Shown piece after piece: positions 44,104 through 55,683 of a stretch of DNA of 64,000 bases; the first letter of the stretch is position 1; each line of letters opens with the position of its first letter. The notes beneath the pieces are model-generated. The model was not told the DNA's origin and did no database searches. It worked only from the letters and a program-made list of their open reading frames with translations. Source of the DNA: Microthrixaceae bacterium (GTDB lineage Bacteria > Actinomycetota > Acidimicrobiia > Acidimicrobiales > Microtrichaceae); the NCBI GenBank assembly GCA_020637215.1, contig JACJWI010000001.1:682001-746000 (forward strand), given 5' to 3'. The position numbers and the translations under genes are program-made.

Positions 44104-45393
44104 ATGGACCGGGAACCCACCGATCGATCAACCGTCGGAGACGACCGCGATCTGCTCGACGAGCTCACCCGGCTCCGGGACCGACTGGAACGGGCCGAGG
44201 CCCGGCTCGCCGCGATCGAATCCCCCGAGGGCAACCCGCGCACCGGCGCCGCTCCGGTTCCGACGACGCCCGACCGGCCCTGCACCCGCAGCCACCCCGA
44301 CCCCAGCCCGATCACCGACAACCGGACCGTGACCGACCGCCGAGGGATGCTGGCCAAGGCCGGCACCGTCGCCGGCATCGCCGCCGCTGGACTGGCAGGG
44401 GCTGTCGCCACCGCGACGCCGGCCGCCGCTGCCAACGGCGATCCCCTCACGATGGGATCGAACAACAGCGCGTCGGCACAGACGAGGTCCTACAACGACT
44501 TCACCAGCCAGGACCACTTGTTCGAGTTCTGCGACACCGCCATTCCCGCGCCCGAGGGTTCCGGCCTCGCGACCCTGGTCGGTTCGGCCCAGTACTTCCC
44601 GATCGGTGTTCTCGGATACAGCTCCGTCGACTCTGGGACCGCGGTCTACGGCCGGTCGACCGGGAACGCGGCGTACGCGGTGCAGGCGATCGCGAGCGGA
44701 TCTGGATCGGCCGGCGTGTACGCGAGCGGGAACATCGGAGCCTGGGCCCACGGTGTCAGCCAGGCCGTGCACGCCGAGGCCGGCTCCGGCGGAACCGCCG
44801 TGTACACGACCGGTGGAACACGGGGCCTCCTGGTCAACGGGGCCACCTACCCGCTGGCGATCCCACCCAACGGTGCTGGAACTACCGCACCAGCGAGCGC
44901 CGCCAACACCGGCGACGTCTACGTCGACAGTGTCGGCACCCTCTACCACTGCGTCGCCGGCGGCACCCCCGGCACCTGGCGACGCCTGTCAGGGCCCGCC
45001 ACCGCCGGCGCCTACACCGCCGTCACCCCCACCCGCGTTTACGACTCCCGACTCACCGACGGCACGATCACCGGCGGAGCAACCCGCACCCTCAGCGTCG
45101 CCAACGGCATCGACATCACCACCGGCTCCGTCACCGTCCCCAACCTCGTCCCCGCCGGAGCCACCGCCATCCAATACAACCTCACCGTCACCAACACCGT
45201 CGGCAACGGCTACCTCCAGATCGCCCCCGGAACCGCCACCACCATCACCAGCTCCTCGATCAACTGGTCCACCACCGGCCAGATCCTCGCCAACGGCCTC
45301 AGCGTCAAACTCGACACCAACCGCCAGGTCAAGGCCTTCGCCGGCGGCGGCTCCACCCACTTCGTCATCGACGTCCTCGGCTACTACCACTGA
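44104..45393 (+). CDS. Tat-exported surface protein with repeats
   Basis: A 429-residue protein. An N-terminal coiled coil (LLDELTRLRDRLERAEARLA) precedes a twin-arginine leader, TDRRGMLAKAGTVAG with a hydrophobic core and AAA cleavage site at about residue 110, an unusually late position. The mature part has short GTAVYG / GSAGVYASG / GTAVYTTG repeats suggesting a beta-helix, and a C-terminal beta domain TPTRVYDSRLTDG, VPAGATAIQYNLTVT, FVIDVLGYY, which is common at the end of actinobacterial surface proteins. Likely a cell-surface or spore-like coat component. It begins 83 bp after the tRNA fragment. Confidence 0.75.
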   Translation: MDREPTDRSTVGDDRDLLDELTRLRDRLERAEARLAAIESPEGNPRTGAAPVPTTPDRPCTRSHPDPSPITDNRTVTDRRGMLAKAGTVAGIAAAGLAGAVATATPAAAANGDPLTMGSNNSASAQTRSYNDFTSQDHLFEFCDTAIPAPEGSGLATLVGSAQYFPIGVLGYSSVDSGTAVYGRSTGNAAYAVQAIASGSGSAGVYASGNIGAWAHGVSQAVHAEAGSGGTAVYTTGGTRGLLVNGATYPLAIPPNGAGTTAPASAANTGDVYVDSVGTLYHCVAGGTPGTWRRLSGPATAGAYTAVTPTRVYDSRLTDGTITGGATRTLSVANGIDITTGSVTVPNLVPAGATAIQYNLTVTNTVGNGYLQIAPGTATTITSSSINWSTTGQILANGLSVKLDTNRQVKAFAGGGSTHFVIDVLGYYH

Positions 45394-45463
45394 ACCCTCG
45401 TACCCCTGGACGCACCGTCGAGACGTCGACGGAACCCCCTCAGGGGCTGCTCGGCGCCGCCAC

Positions 45464-45478
45464 TACGCTGGATCGTCC

Positions 45479-45479
<1 letters not shown>
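45464..45479 (+). promoter_or_regulatory. -10 element before ileS
   Basis: TACGCT at 45464-45469 ends 9 bases before the ileS ATG. No ribosome site is present, so a very short or absent leader is likely. No T-box-like structure is seen in the 85-bp gap. Confidence 0.4.
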
Positions 45480-48673
<3,194 letters not shown>

Positions 48674-48704
48674 AGCGCCGGCTGAACGGACAGGACGTGG
48701 GACT

Positions 48705-49526
48705 GTGAGCGTCGCCGAGGTCGTCGACAGCCACGTCCACCTGCTGCCCGGCCGGCTGGGCGCCAAGGTGAGGACGATCTTCACCGACGTCGGCGGCTAC
48801 GACCTGGCGTACCCGGCGGACCACGCCGCGGTGTGCGAGCAGTTGGCGGCCGAGGGCGTGGCGGCGGTCTGGACCCTTCCGTACGCCCATCGACCGGGTG
48901 TCGCCGATTCGCTCAACCGGGCGTCGGCCGCCACCGCGGCGGCGGACCTGGCGGTGCAGGTCGTCGCCGGCGCAACGGTTCACCCGGGCGACGACGACCC
49001 GGTGATGGTCGTGCGCCGGGCGGTCGAGGACGACGGAGCCCGGGTCCTCAAGCTCCACTGCTCGGTCGGTCGCTTCGATCCGCTCGATCCGGCACTCGTG
49101 CCGGTGTGGGACTACGTCGAGGAGACCCGGCTGCCGGTGGTGGTGCACGCCGGCCGCTCACCCGACGGGGTCGGCTCCGGCGACGACCTGCTCCCGCTCG
49201 ACGAGACGGCACGTCGACACCCGGCGGCGCGGATCGTGATCGCTCACTGCGGGCACGACCACGAGACCGACGCAGTGGCGATCCTCGATCGTCACCCGAA
49301 CGTGCACGCCGACCTCACCCCGGTGGTCAACCGGCTGGTCCAGGTACCGGCGGCTGACGCGGCCCGCCTGGCCGACCGCCTGCTGTTCGGGACCGACGCG
49401 CCCAACACCGAGGTGACCGCGGCGCGGTGCCGGGCCCACGTCGAGGCGCTCGGCCTGGTCCCGGAGGCGACCTCCGCGATCCTGGGCGGCAACGCCCGTC
49501 GCCTCGTCGCCGAGGTCGCGGACTGA
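48705..49526 (+). CDS. Amidohydrolase-family metal-dependent hydrolase
   Basis: A 273-residue TIM-barrel hydrolase of the amidohydrolase 2 type. Metal ligands: HxH in VVDSHVHLLPG, then LKLHCSVGRFDPLD, VVVHAGRSPDG, RIVIAHCGHDHE and the final Asp in LLFGTDAPNTE. Relatives act on decarboxylation or hydrolysis of small cyclic compounds; substrate unknown. GTG start after a weak GGACAGGACGTGGGA site. Its TGA stop is the first bases of a 17-bp tandem repeat. Confidence 0.85.
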   Translation: MSVAEVVDSHVHLLPGRLGAKVRTIFTDVGGYDLAYPADHAAVCEQLAAEGVAAVWTLPYAHRPGVADSLNRASAATAAADLAVQVVAGATVHPGDDDPVMVVRRAVEDDGARVLKLHCSVGRFDPLDPALVPVWDYVEETRLPVVVHAGRSPDGVGSGDDLLPLDETARRHPAARIVIAHCGHDHETDAVAILDRHPNVHADLTPVVNRLVQVPAADAARLADRLLFGTDAPNTEVTAARCRAHVEALGLVPEATSAILGGNARRLVAEVAD

Positions 49527-49574
49527 GCTGGCTGGCCGACTGAGCTGGCTGACCGGCTGAGCTGGCTGACCGGC
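49524..49574. repeat. Three 17-bp tandem repeats at the amidohydrolase stop
   Basis: TGAGCTGGCTGGCCGAC at 49524, then TGAGCTGGCTGACCGGC at 49541 and 49558. The first copy contains the stop codon. It occupies most of the gap before the convergent permease gene; no terminator hairpin is seen there. Confidence 0.85.
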
Positions 49575-49589
49575 TGGCCCGCACTCCAG

Positions 49590-52500
49590 TCAGAAGTACG
49601 TCGGCCCCGACCGGTCCGGACCGACGAGCAACTCGGCTTCGGCCACCTCGTGCACCCCCTCCAGGCGCATGACGCGACGGCCGTCGGAGACCACGACGGT
49701 CACCGTCCCGTCGTCCGCGTCCTGAACTCCCACCATCGTCTGGTGGGGGTGCAGCGACTCGACCAGCGCACGACCGGGTCGGTCCGCGACCACGAGCAGT
49801 CGACGATCGGTGCGGGCCAGGACGCAGACCAGCCCCTTGGCGTGGCCCACCACCAGACGATGCACGACCTCCCCGGCAGCCAACGACGTCGAGGTCACCC
49901 GCAGCGCCGCCGTCGCCTGGGCCAGCGACCTCGCGTCGAGCCGTCCCATCGCCACGGCCATCGGGTCGGACCGACCATCGCCGGCAGAACCCGAGCCGAA
50001 GCCTGAGCCGCCCGAGCCGCCGGAGCGGCCCGGACCGCCCCCGGCGTCCCGTCGGGGCGTTCCGCGCCCGAACGGTCCGGACCCACCGGACGGGACGCCG
50101 CCGTCACCGGCCGACGCCCCGGTCGAGCGGCTGCCGACGCTGAAGCGCGACGCGGACGGGACCCGGGGCTCCGGTCCGGTCCCGAAGGTCGATCGGGCCG
50201 CAGGCGTGTCCGGGACCGTCCACCGGTCCTGAGGTCCCGGACCGACGTGGTGTCCGGTCGAGCCACCGTCGACACCCACGGTGGGACCTGCCGACTCGAC
50301 CGTCTCGGGAGGCTCGATCGGCTCCGGAGGTTCGGCCGGAGACGCGGTCCAACCCGCAGCGCGGTCGGCCTCGGTGCGGGAGCGGCGTCGACGGGTGGTC
50401 CCCGCCGCGCTCCACCGACCCGTCGGCCGGACCCGGCGTCGCGACGGTCGGTCGGCACCCACGTCGGATCCGCTCTCCGCGACGAGCGGCTCGGGTTCGG
50501 ACGACGGCGGCGGCACGCTCGGGGGAACAGCGCCCGGGGGAACGGGAACGACCGGAGGCGACGGCGCGACCGTCCGTTCGACCGCGGGCGGCGCCGGCGG
50601 CGCAGGGGTGGCCACCGGCGGCCACGGAGCCGCCGGTGCCACCGGCTCGGGTCGGGACGGAGGCGGAGGCAGGGGCAGCGGTGCCGTCCGGGGAGAGCGC
50701 GGGACGACCGGCCCGCCCGCGGACGTCGCCGGTGGAGGCGGGATCACCATGTGGGGAGGCAGCGGCGGCGGAACCGTCGGCAGCGGGACGCCCCTCCCCG
50801 TCGGGCGCGGGGGGAACGCCGCACTGGGCGGAGTGGCCGGGTCGGTGATCAGGTCCGCGTCACCCGTCCAGTGGAACGCCGCCTTGCCCATCCGGTGCAG
50901 GCGCGGCCGCTGGGCCCGCCGCGGTCGGGACCGGAGGTCGCCGTCGTCGAACACCGCCTCGAGCGGCGGGACCGCGGACGCCCACCGGGCCGGAGCGACG
51001 GTCGCCAGGACGCCCAGGGTCGCCGCCGCCACACCGACCAGCGCCACGCCACCGACCGGCACGGCGAACGACGTCACGCCCAACGAGGCGAGCGCCGCGA
51101 CCCCGAGGCGGGCACCCACCAGCCCGACCACCAGTCCCACGAACGTCCCGACGAGAGCCAGGGCGACGCCCTCGCCGAGCACCATGCGCAGCACCTGGCG
51201 GCGGGTGGCACCGCTGGCGCGCAGCAGGCCCAGCTCGCGACGGCGTTCACCCACCGACAGGAGCAGCGTGTTGACCACACCGATCAGCGCCTGCACCAGG
51301 GTGAACAGCAGCATCCACTCGATGACCCGCTGGAACCCGGTCAGCACCTCGGATCGACGCTCGACGAACGCGTCGGGCCGCAGCACCGAGCTCACCCCGG
51401 ACCGCGACGCCAGCTCCTCGACCTGCGCCCGGGTGGCGGCGTCGTCGGGCGACAGGGCGACCAGCGCCGCGATGTCGGTGGTGGCGGGGACCTGTCGGCT
51501 CAGCACGGCCCGGTCGAGCACCATGTCGCCGAGAAGGAGCTCGCCGGAGCGGTACACGCCGGCGACCCTCAGGTTCTCCGCTCCGGTGCTGGTGAAGGTG
51601 ACCGGCACCGAGGCGCCGACCTGCAGCCCGATCTCGTCGGCCAACCTCGACGACACCAGCACGCTCGACTCGTCGAGGGGGCCGGGCGCCGGGCCGACCC
51701 ACGTCGGGTTCATCAGCTCCCCGAAGCGGGCCATGTCGAAGCCGGTCATGCGCACCGGTCGGGCCCCGACCCAACCCCGACCGATCTGCCAGCCGCTCGC
51801 CGCGGTGACCGGCTCCAGACCCGAGATCTGCGCCACCAGGTCCTCGGGCAGACCGCCCTTGGTGAACGTTCCGGAGTCGACGACCAGGTCGGCCCGCACC
51901 AGGTCACGGACCTGGCCGTCGACGGAGTGGCTGAACGACGAGAGGAACACCGCCAGGCCCGACACGACCGCGGTGGCCAGGATCAGCGCGGCGGCGGTCG
52001 CCGCGGTGCGGGAGCGGTGGCGGGCGACGTCGCGGGCCGCGATCGTGCGCAGCGCCGGCGGACGCAGGGGGAGCACGCCGACGAAGCCCGACACCAGACC
52101 GGCGAGCAGCAGCGGGGTCGACCCGAGCGCCATCACCGCGACCGCGACGCCGAGGCCGAGCGACACCGGGTTCAGGCCCGCCTCGCCACGCGACACCAGC
52201 AGAGCGGCGGCCAGACCGACGACGACCGCCACGATCGCCGTCCGCAGCAACGACTGGGCGGCGGTGCGAGGAACCGGAGAAGCTCCGTGGCCGACCGCCT
52301 CTATCGGTGGCACCCGACAGGCGCGAACCGCCGGGACCACCGCGGCGACCACGGTCGCGATCGTGCCGATGACGACTGCCCACACCAGCGCGGGGATCGA
52401 CACGGCGGACCCGGCAACGGGGACCGACGTGTTCAACGCTCCCAGGGCCCCCTCGATCAGTCGGCCGAGCAGCAGCCCGAGGGGAGCGCCGAGCACCGAG

Positions 52501-53558
52501 GCCAGCAGCGCGAGCAGTGCCGCTTCCGCCAGGGCCGAGAACAGCAGCTGACGCGACTTCGCCCCGACCAGTCGCAGCCCGGCGAACGTGCGTCGGCGTT
52601 CGGCGTACAGCAGCGTCAGCGAGTTGCCGACGGTGACCATGCCGACGACGAGAGCGAGAGCGGCGAAGCCGAGGATCAGCGAGCGGACCAGGGTGAAGCT
52701 GCGGTCGACCGACTCCTGCCGGTGCTCGGCCCCGGTGGGCCCGTCGACCACCTCGATGCCGGCGGGGAGCAGCGCCTCGATCGACGATCGCACCTGGGCC
52801 ACGTCGGCACCCGGTTCGACCAGGATGTCGATGGTGTTGTCGTCGGTCGGCCGGTCGAAGCGCACGCGGGCTTCCGCGGTGCTCAGCAGAGCCAGGCTGG
52901 AGCCGGGGGGCAGGCCACCTCCGTCGGTGCTCACGATGCCGGACACGGTGTAGGGCGCGGCACCGGCGCGCCCCACGACGAACACCTGGTCGCCGACCTC
53001 CACGCCGCCCTCGGCGGCGGAACGCCGGTCGATCGCGACCTCGGTCGACGCCGTCGGCGGGCCGCCGGAGACGAACTCGTAGGGCGACAGCCGTGCATCG
53101 GCGGGGAAGTTCGCTCCGATGGGCTGTTCGGTGAGCCCGAGGCGCACCAGGGTCTTGCCGTCCGGGCCGACGATCGGGGCGGTGTCCTCGATGCGGGGCG
53201 ACACCACGGCCACGCCGGGAACCTGGGCGACGGTGGCCTCCAGGGAGGCGGGAACCAGCCGACGGACCTGCTCGGTGGGCGACTCGTAGGCGATCCCGCC
53301 CTCGATGACGAGGTCGGCCGGCGCGGAGCCGGCAGCGGCGAGGTCGTCCAACCCGCGACCGACGCGATCGAGCAGGTTCAGCGCTCCGGCCAGGTAGCCC
53401 ACCGACAGGGCGATGGCGACCGTCGCGAGCAGCAGTCGGCGACGCTGGCGCAGCAGGGCGGACAGCATCGGTCGGACCCACACGCCCCGACGCCCACCCC
53501 GATGCCCAGCCGGGCGGCCCGGAGATCGGCCGGAGCTCTGACCGACCACCTCGGACAC
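49590..53558 (-). CDS. FtsX-type permease fused to Pro-rich linker and PH-like domain
   Basis: A 1,322-residue membrane protein. Residues ~30-880 are a two-repeat FtsX/MacB-like permease: a first helix LLLATVAIALSVGYLAG, large extracytoplasmic domain, FtsX helices (FAALALVVGMVTVGNSL, ERRRTFAGLRLVGAKSRQLL), and a second set (GVVNTLLLSVGERRRELGLL, RASGATRRQVLRMVLGEGV). About 300 residues of Pro/Arg/Ser-rich cytoplasmic linker follow. The last ~115 residues (RVTSTSLAAGEVVHRLVVG, VLARTDRRLLVVADRPGR, TVVVSDGRRVMRLEGVH) look like a YokE-type PH domain. No partner ATPase gene is adjacent. Confidence 0.85.
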   Translation of the reverse strand: MSEVVGQSSGRSPGRPAGHRGGRRGVWVRPMLSALLRQRRRLLLATVAIALSVGYLAGALNLLDRVGRGLDDLAAAGSAPADLVIEGGIAYESPTEQVRRLVPASLEATVAQVPGVAVVSPRIEDTAPIVGPDGKTLVRLGLTEQPIGANFPADARLSPYEFVSGGPPTASTEVAIDRRSAAEGGVEVGDQVFVVGRAGAAPYTVSGIVSTDGGGLPPGSSLALLSTAEARVRFDRPTDDNTIDILVEPGADVAQVRSSIEALLPAGIEVVDGPTGAEHRQESVDRSFTLVRSLILGFAALALVVGMVTVGNSLTLLYAERRRTFAGLRLVGAKSRQLLFSALAEAALLALLASVLGAPLGLLLGRLIEGALGALNTSVPVAGSAVSIPALVWAVVIGTIATVVAAVVPAVRACRVPPIEAVGHGASPVPRTAAQSLLRTAIVAVVVGLAAALLVSRGEAGLNPVSLGLGVAVAVMALGSTPLLLAGLVSGFVGVLPLRPPALRTIAARDVARHRSRTAATAAALILATAVVSGLAVFLSSFSHSVDGQVRDLVRADLVVDSGTFTKGGLPEDLVAQISGLEPVTAASGWQIGRGWVGARPVRMTGFDMARFGELMNPTWVGPAPGPLDESSVLVSSRLADEIGLQVGASVPVTFTSTGAENLRVAGVYRSGELLLGDMVLDRAVLSRQVPATTDIAALVALSPDDAATRAQVEELASRSGVSSVLRPDAFVERRSEVLTGFQRVIEWMLLFTLVQALIGVVNTLLLSVGERRRELGLLRASGATRRQVLRMVLGEGVALALVGTFVGLVVGLVGARLGVAALASLGVTSFAVPVGGVALVGVAAATLGVLATVAPARWASAVPPLEAVFDDGDLRSRPRRAQRPRLHRMGKAAFHWTGDADLITDPATPPSAAFPPRPTGRGVPLPTVPPPLPPHMVIPPPPATSAGGPVVPRSPRTAPLPLPPPPSRPEPVAPAAPWPPVATPAPPAPPAVERTVAPSPPVVPVPPGAVPPSVPPPSSEPEPLVAESGSDVGADRPSRRRVRPTGRWSAAGTTRRRRSRTEADRAAGWTASPAEPPEPIEPPETVESAGPTVGVDGGSTGHHVGPGPQDRWTVPDTPAARSTFGTGPEPRVPSASRFSVGSRSTGASAGDGGVPSGGSGPFGRGTPRRDAGGGPGRSGGSGGSGFGSGSAGDGRSDPMAVAMGRLDARSLAQATAALRVTSTSLAAGEVVHRLVVGHAKGLVCVLARTDRRLLVVADRPGRALVESLHPHQTMVGVQDADDGTVTVVVSDGRRVMRLEGVHEVAEAELLVGPDRSGPTYF

Positions 53559-53605
53559 GTCCCTACGCTACCGGCCCGCGGTGCTCGACCCGCGCCGGCG
53601 GGCGG

Positions 53606-54727
53606 TCAGGCGAACGCCACGTCGAGGACGTCGTCGACGTCCTCGGAGCACAGCACGCCCTCGACGCCGGCGCCGTCGACGACCAGGGCCCACCACGAGC
53701 GACCCCGGCCGAGACGACCGACCACGTCCTGCACCGACTCGGCGGGGTGGACGCGGGGAAGCGCCACGAGCGGCTCGGCCAGGGAGCGGATCGGCACCGA
53801 GGCGCGGTTGGCCGGAGGGATCCGGGCGACCGCGTCCCGGGTGACGAGGGCACCGACCGCACCCCGCTCGTCGAGGACCGGGACGAACACCGCCCGGGGG
53901 TTGGTCCTGAGGACCGCTTCGAGCTCGGCCACCGACGCCCGCGGCGACAGCGGGGCGGGCAACTCGCGTCGGAGCTCGCCGACGGGGTGCTCGAGCACCT
54001 CCGGGCGATCCGCCGCGTCGCGCCACTGCGTGCGGGCCGCGACGAACAGGAAGAGCCCGAGCGCCAGGATCCACGCCCCGCTCCAGCGGTCCCCCATGGG
54101 GAAGAACAGCACGACCGCGGCGATGAGGATCACGACGGCGAGCACCTGCCCGATCATCGCGGCGGTGCGGGTCGCCCGCCGCTTGCGCCCCGACCGCCGC
54201 CACAGGAACGCGCGCAGCATCCGGCCCCCGTCGAGCGGGAACGCCGGCAGCAGGTTGGACACCGCCAGGATCACGTTGATGGCCGACAACCAGACCAGCA
54301 GGCCGAGCAGCACCCGGGATCCGTCGAGCTGGTCGATCTCCCACGCCGACAGGCCGGCCAGCACGGCGATCACCATGCTCATCGCCGGGCCCGCCGCCGC
54401 GATCCGGAACTCGGCCCCGGGTTCGTCCGCGTCGCCCTCGAGCTTGGCGACGCCGCCGAAGAGCCACAGCGTGATCTCGGCCACCCGCACGCCGTTGCGC
54501 TGGGCGATGTAGCTGTGCCCCAGCTCGTGGCCGACCAACGACACCAGGAACCCGACCACGCCCAGGACGGCGCCGAACCAGTAGGCGCTGGTGGGGTGGC
54601 GGGGCGCGATGCTCGGCAGCGACACCTGCGCCAGGCTGATCGCCAGCAGGACGCTGACCAGCAGCACACCGCCGTTGATCCCGATGGGGACGCCGAGCAG
54701 CCGGCCGAGTCGGAGGTGGGTGCGCAC
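53606..54727 (-). CDS. Site-2-type M50 metalloprotease with CBS domains
   Basis: A 373-residue intramembrane protease. HELGH at residues 67-71 supplies two zinc ligands and the catalytic Glu; LPAFPLDGGRM with D167 is the third ligand (LDG motif). Several helices surround these. The C-terminal ~130 residues are a CBS pair (SPRASVAELEAVLRTNP, AVFVPVLDERGAVGALVTR, VVDGAGVEGVLCSEDVDDVL), which may sense adenine nucleotides. Actinobacterial relatives (Rip3-like) cut membrane anchors of anti-sigma factors; target here unknown. GTG start chosen because MRTHLRLGRLLG is the family N-terminus. Confidence 0.88.
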   Translation of the reverse strand: MRTHLRLGRLLGVPIGINGGVLLVSVLLAISLAQVSLPSIAPRHPTSAYWFGAVLGVVGFLVSLVGHELGHSYIAQRNGVRVAEITLWLFGGVAKLEGDADEPGAEFRIAAAGPAMSMVIAVLAGLSAWEIDQLDGSRVLLGLLVWLSAINVILAVSNLLPAFPLDGGRMLRAFLWRRSGRKRRATRTAAMIGQVLAVVILIAAVVLFFPMGDRWSGAWILALGLFLFVAARTQWRDAADRPEVLEHPVGELRRELPAPLSPRASVAELEAVLRTNPRAVFVPVLDERGAVGALVTRDAVARIPPANRASVPIRSLAEPLVALPRVHPAESVQDVVGRLGRGRSWWALVVDGAGVEGVLCSEDVDDVLDVAFA

Positions 54728-54875
54728 AACGGGCAGGGTACCGGCTGACGTGTTGGCACCGTCCCCGCCGGGATGCTCGGATGAGAGGCCGGTCAGCCGG
54801 CCGGCAACCCTGCTACCCGTGACTGTGCTTCCCGTGACCGTGCGACCTTGACCCTGCGATCGACCCGGACATCTC

Positions 54876-55661
54876 GTGACCGAACCCTCCCGCACCCACC
54901 TGGTCGTCCGGCGGTTGACCGACGCCGCCCAGCTGCGGGCGCTGCTGCACCGTGAACCGGTGAACCCCGTCGACGACCTCGACGACCCCGGTGCCGTGGA
55001 GCAGGCGCTGGGCGTGCGCACCGGATCGGACCGGCGGGTGTTCGGCCTGGTGCACCCGGAGCACCCCGAACGGGTCCGCACCGTCGTGTGGGTCGCACTG
55101 ACCCACGGCGTGCCCGACTCGCTGGTCCCGCTCACCGACGGCGCAGGATCGTCGGACACCCGCCCGGACGTGGACAGCGCCGACACGGCGGTGTTCTGGT
55201 CGATCTGGAACGACGACCGCACCGTCGAGGGGGTCGGCAGGGGTGGGGATCTGATCGAGGGGGCCGCCGAGCTGCTCCGCGCCGAGCACCCGGGCCTGTC
55301 GACCATGGTCACCCTGTCACCGGCTCCCGGACTGCGGGACTGGGCGAACGCCCCCGAGCGGGTCGAGGTCGCGCCGGACCCGCTCGATCGCGCCGCCGTC
55401 GCCACCGCCGCGGCGCGCTACCTGACCGCACGGGACGAGAGGGGCCGACCGATCGATCCCGTCGCCCGGTTCCACCTGGGCAACGGCGCCCGGTTGTGGA
55501 GGGTCGTTCCCGATGCCGATCCGTCGCCGCGGGGCCGCGCCCGCTCCTTCGGCCTGCTGGTCAACTACCGCTACGAACCCGAGGACCGCGCCGCCAACCG
55601 AGCCGCACTCGACGCCGGACGGATCAGCCTCGGCGACCAGGTCCGCGAGCTGCTCGGCTGA
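54876..55661 (+). CDS. Malonyl-CoA decarboxylase-like protein, catalytic domain only
   Basis: A 261-residue protein matching the C-terminal catalytic (GNAT-like) domain of malonyl-CoA decarboxylase: AVFWSIWNDDRTVEGVGRGGDLI, TMVTLSPAPGLRDWA, DPVARFHLGNGARLWRVVPD and RARSFGLLVNYRYEPED (quoted in parts). The FHLGNGA and SxGLLVNYRY motifs hold the catalytic His and Ser region of the family. The helical N-terminal oligomerisation domain of full MCD (~450 residues) is missing. Full enzymes turn malonyl-CoA into acetyl-CoA and CO2; whether this short form does is inference. GTG start. Confidence 0.7.
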   Translation: MTEPSRTHLVVRRLTDAAQLRALLHREPVNPVDDLDDPGAVEQALGVRTGSDRRVFGLVHPEHPERVRTVVWVALTHGVPDSLVPLTDGAGSSDTRPDVDSADTAVFWSIWNDDRTVEGVGRGGDLIEGAAELLRAEHPGLSTMVTLSPAPGLRDWANAPERVEVAPDPLDRAAVATAAARYLTARDERGRPIDPVARFHLGNGARLWRVVPDADPSPRGRARSFGLLVNYRYEPEDRAANRAALDAGRISLGDQVRELLG

Positions 55662-55683
55662 ACCCGATCGCGGGACCCTCCCC

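Noticed and set aside
45394..45478. T-box riboswitch before ileS
   Set aside because: The gap is only 85 bp with no stem I, specifier loop or T-box sequence; a -10 element sits 9 bp before the start codon.
50247..54512. 1,421-codon plus-strand open frame
   Set aside because: Antisense to the FtsX-type permease and the M50 protease; composition is Arg/Gly/His-rich with no domain.
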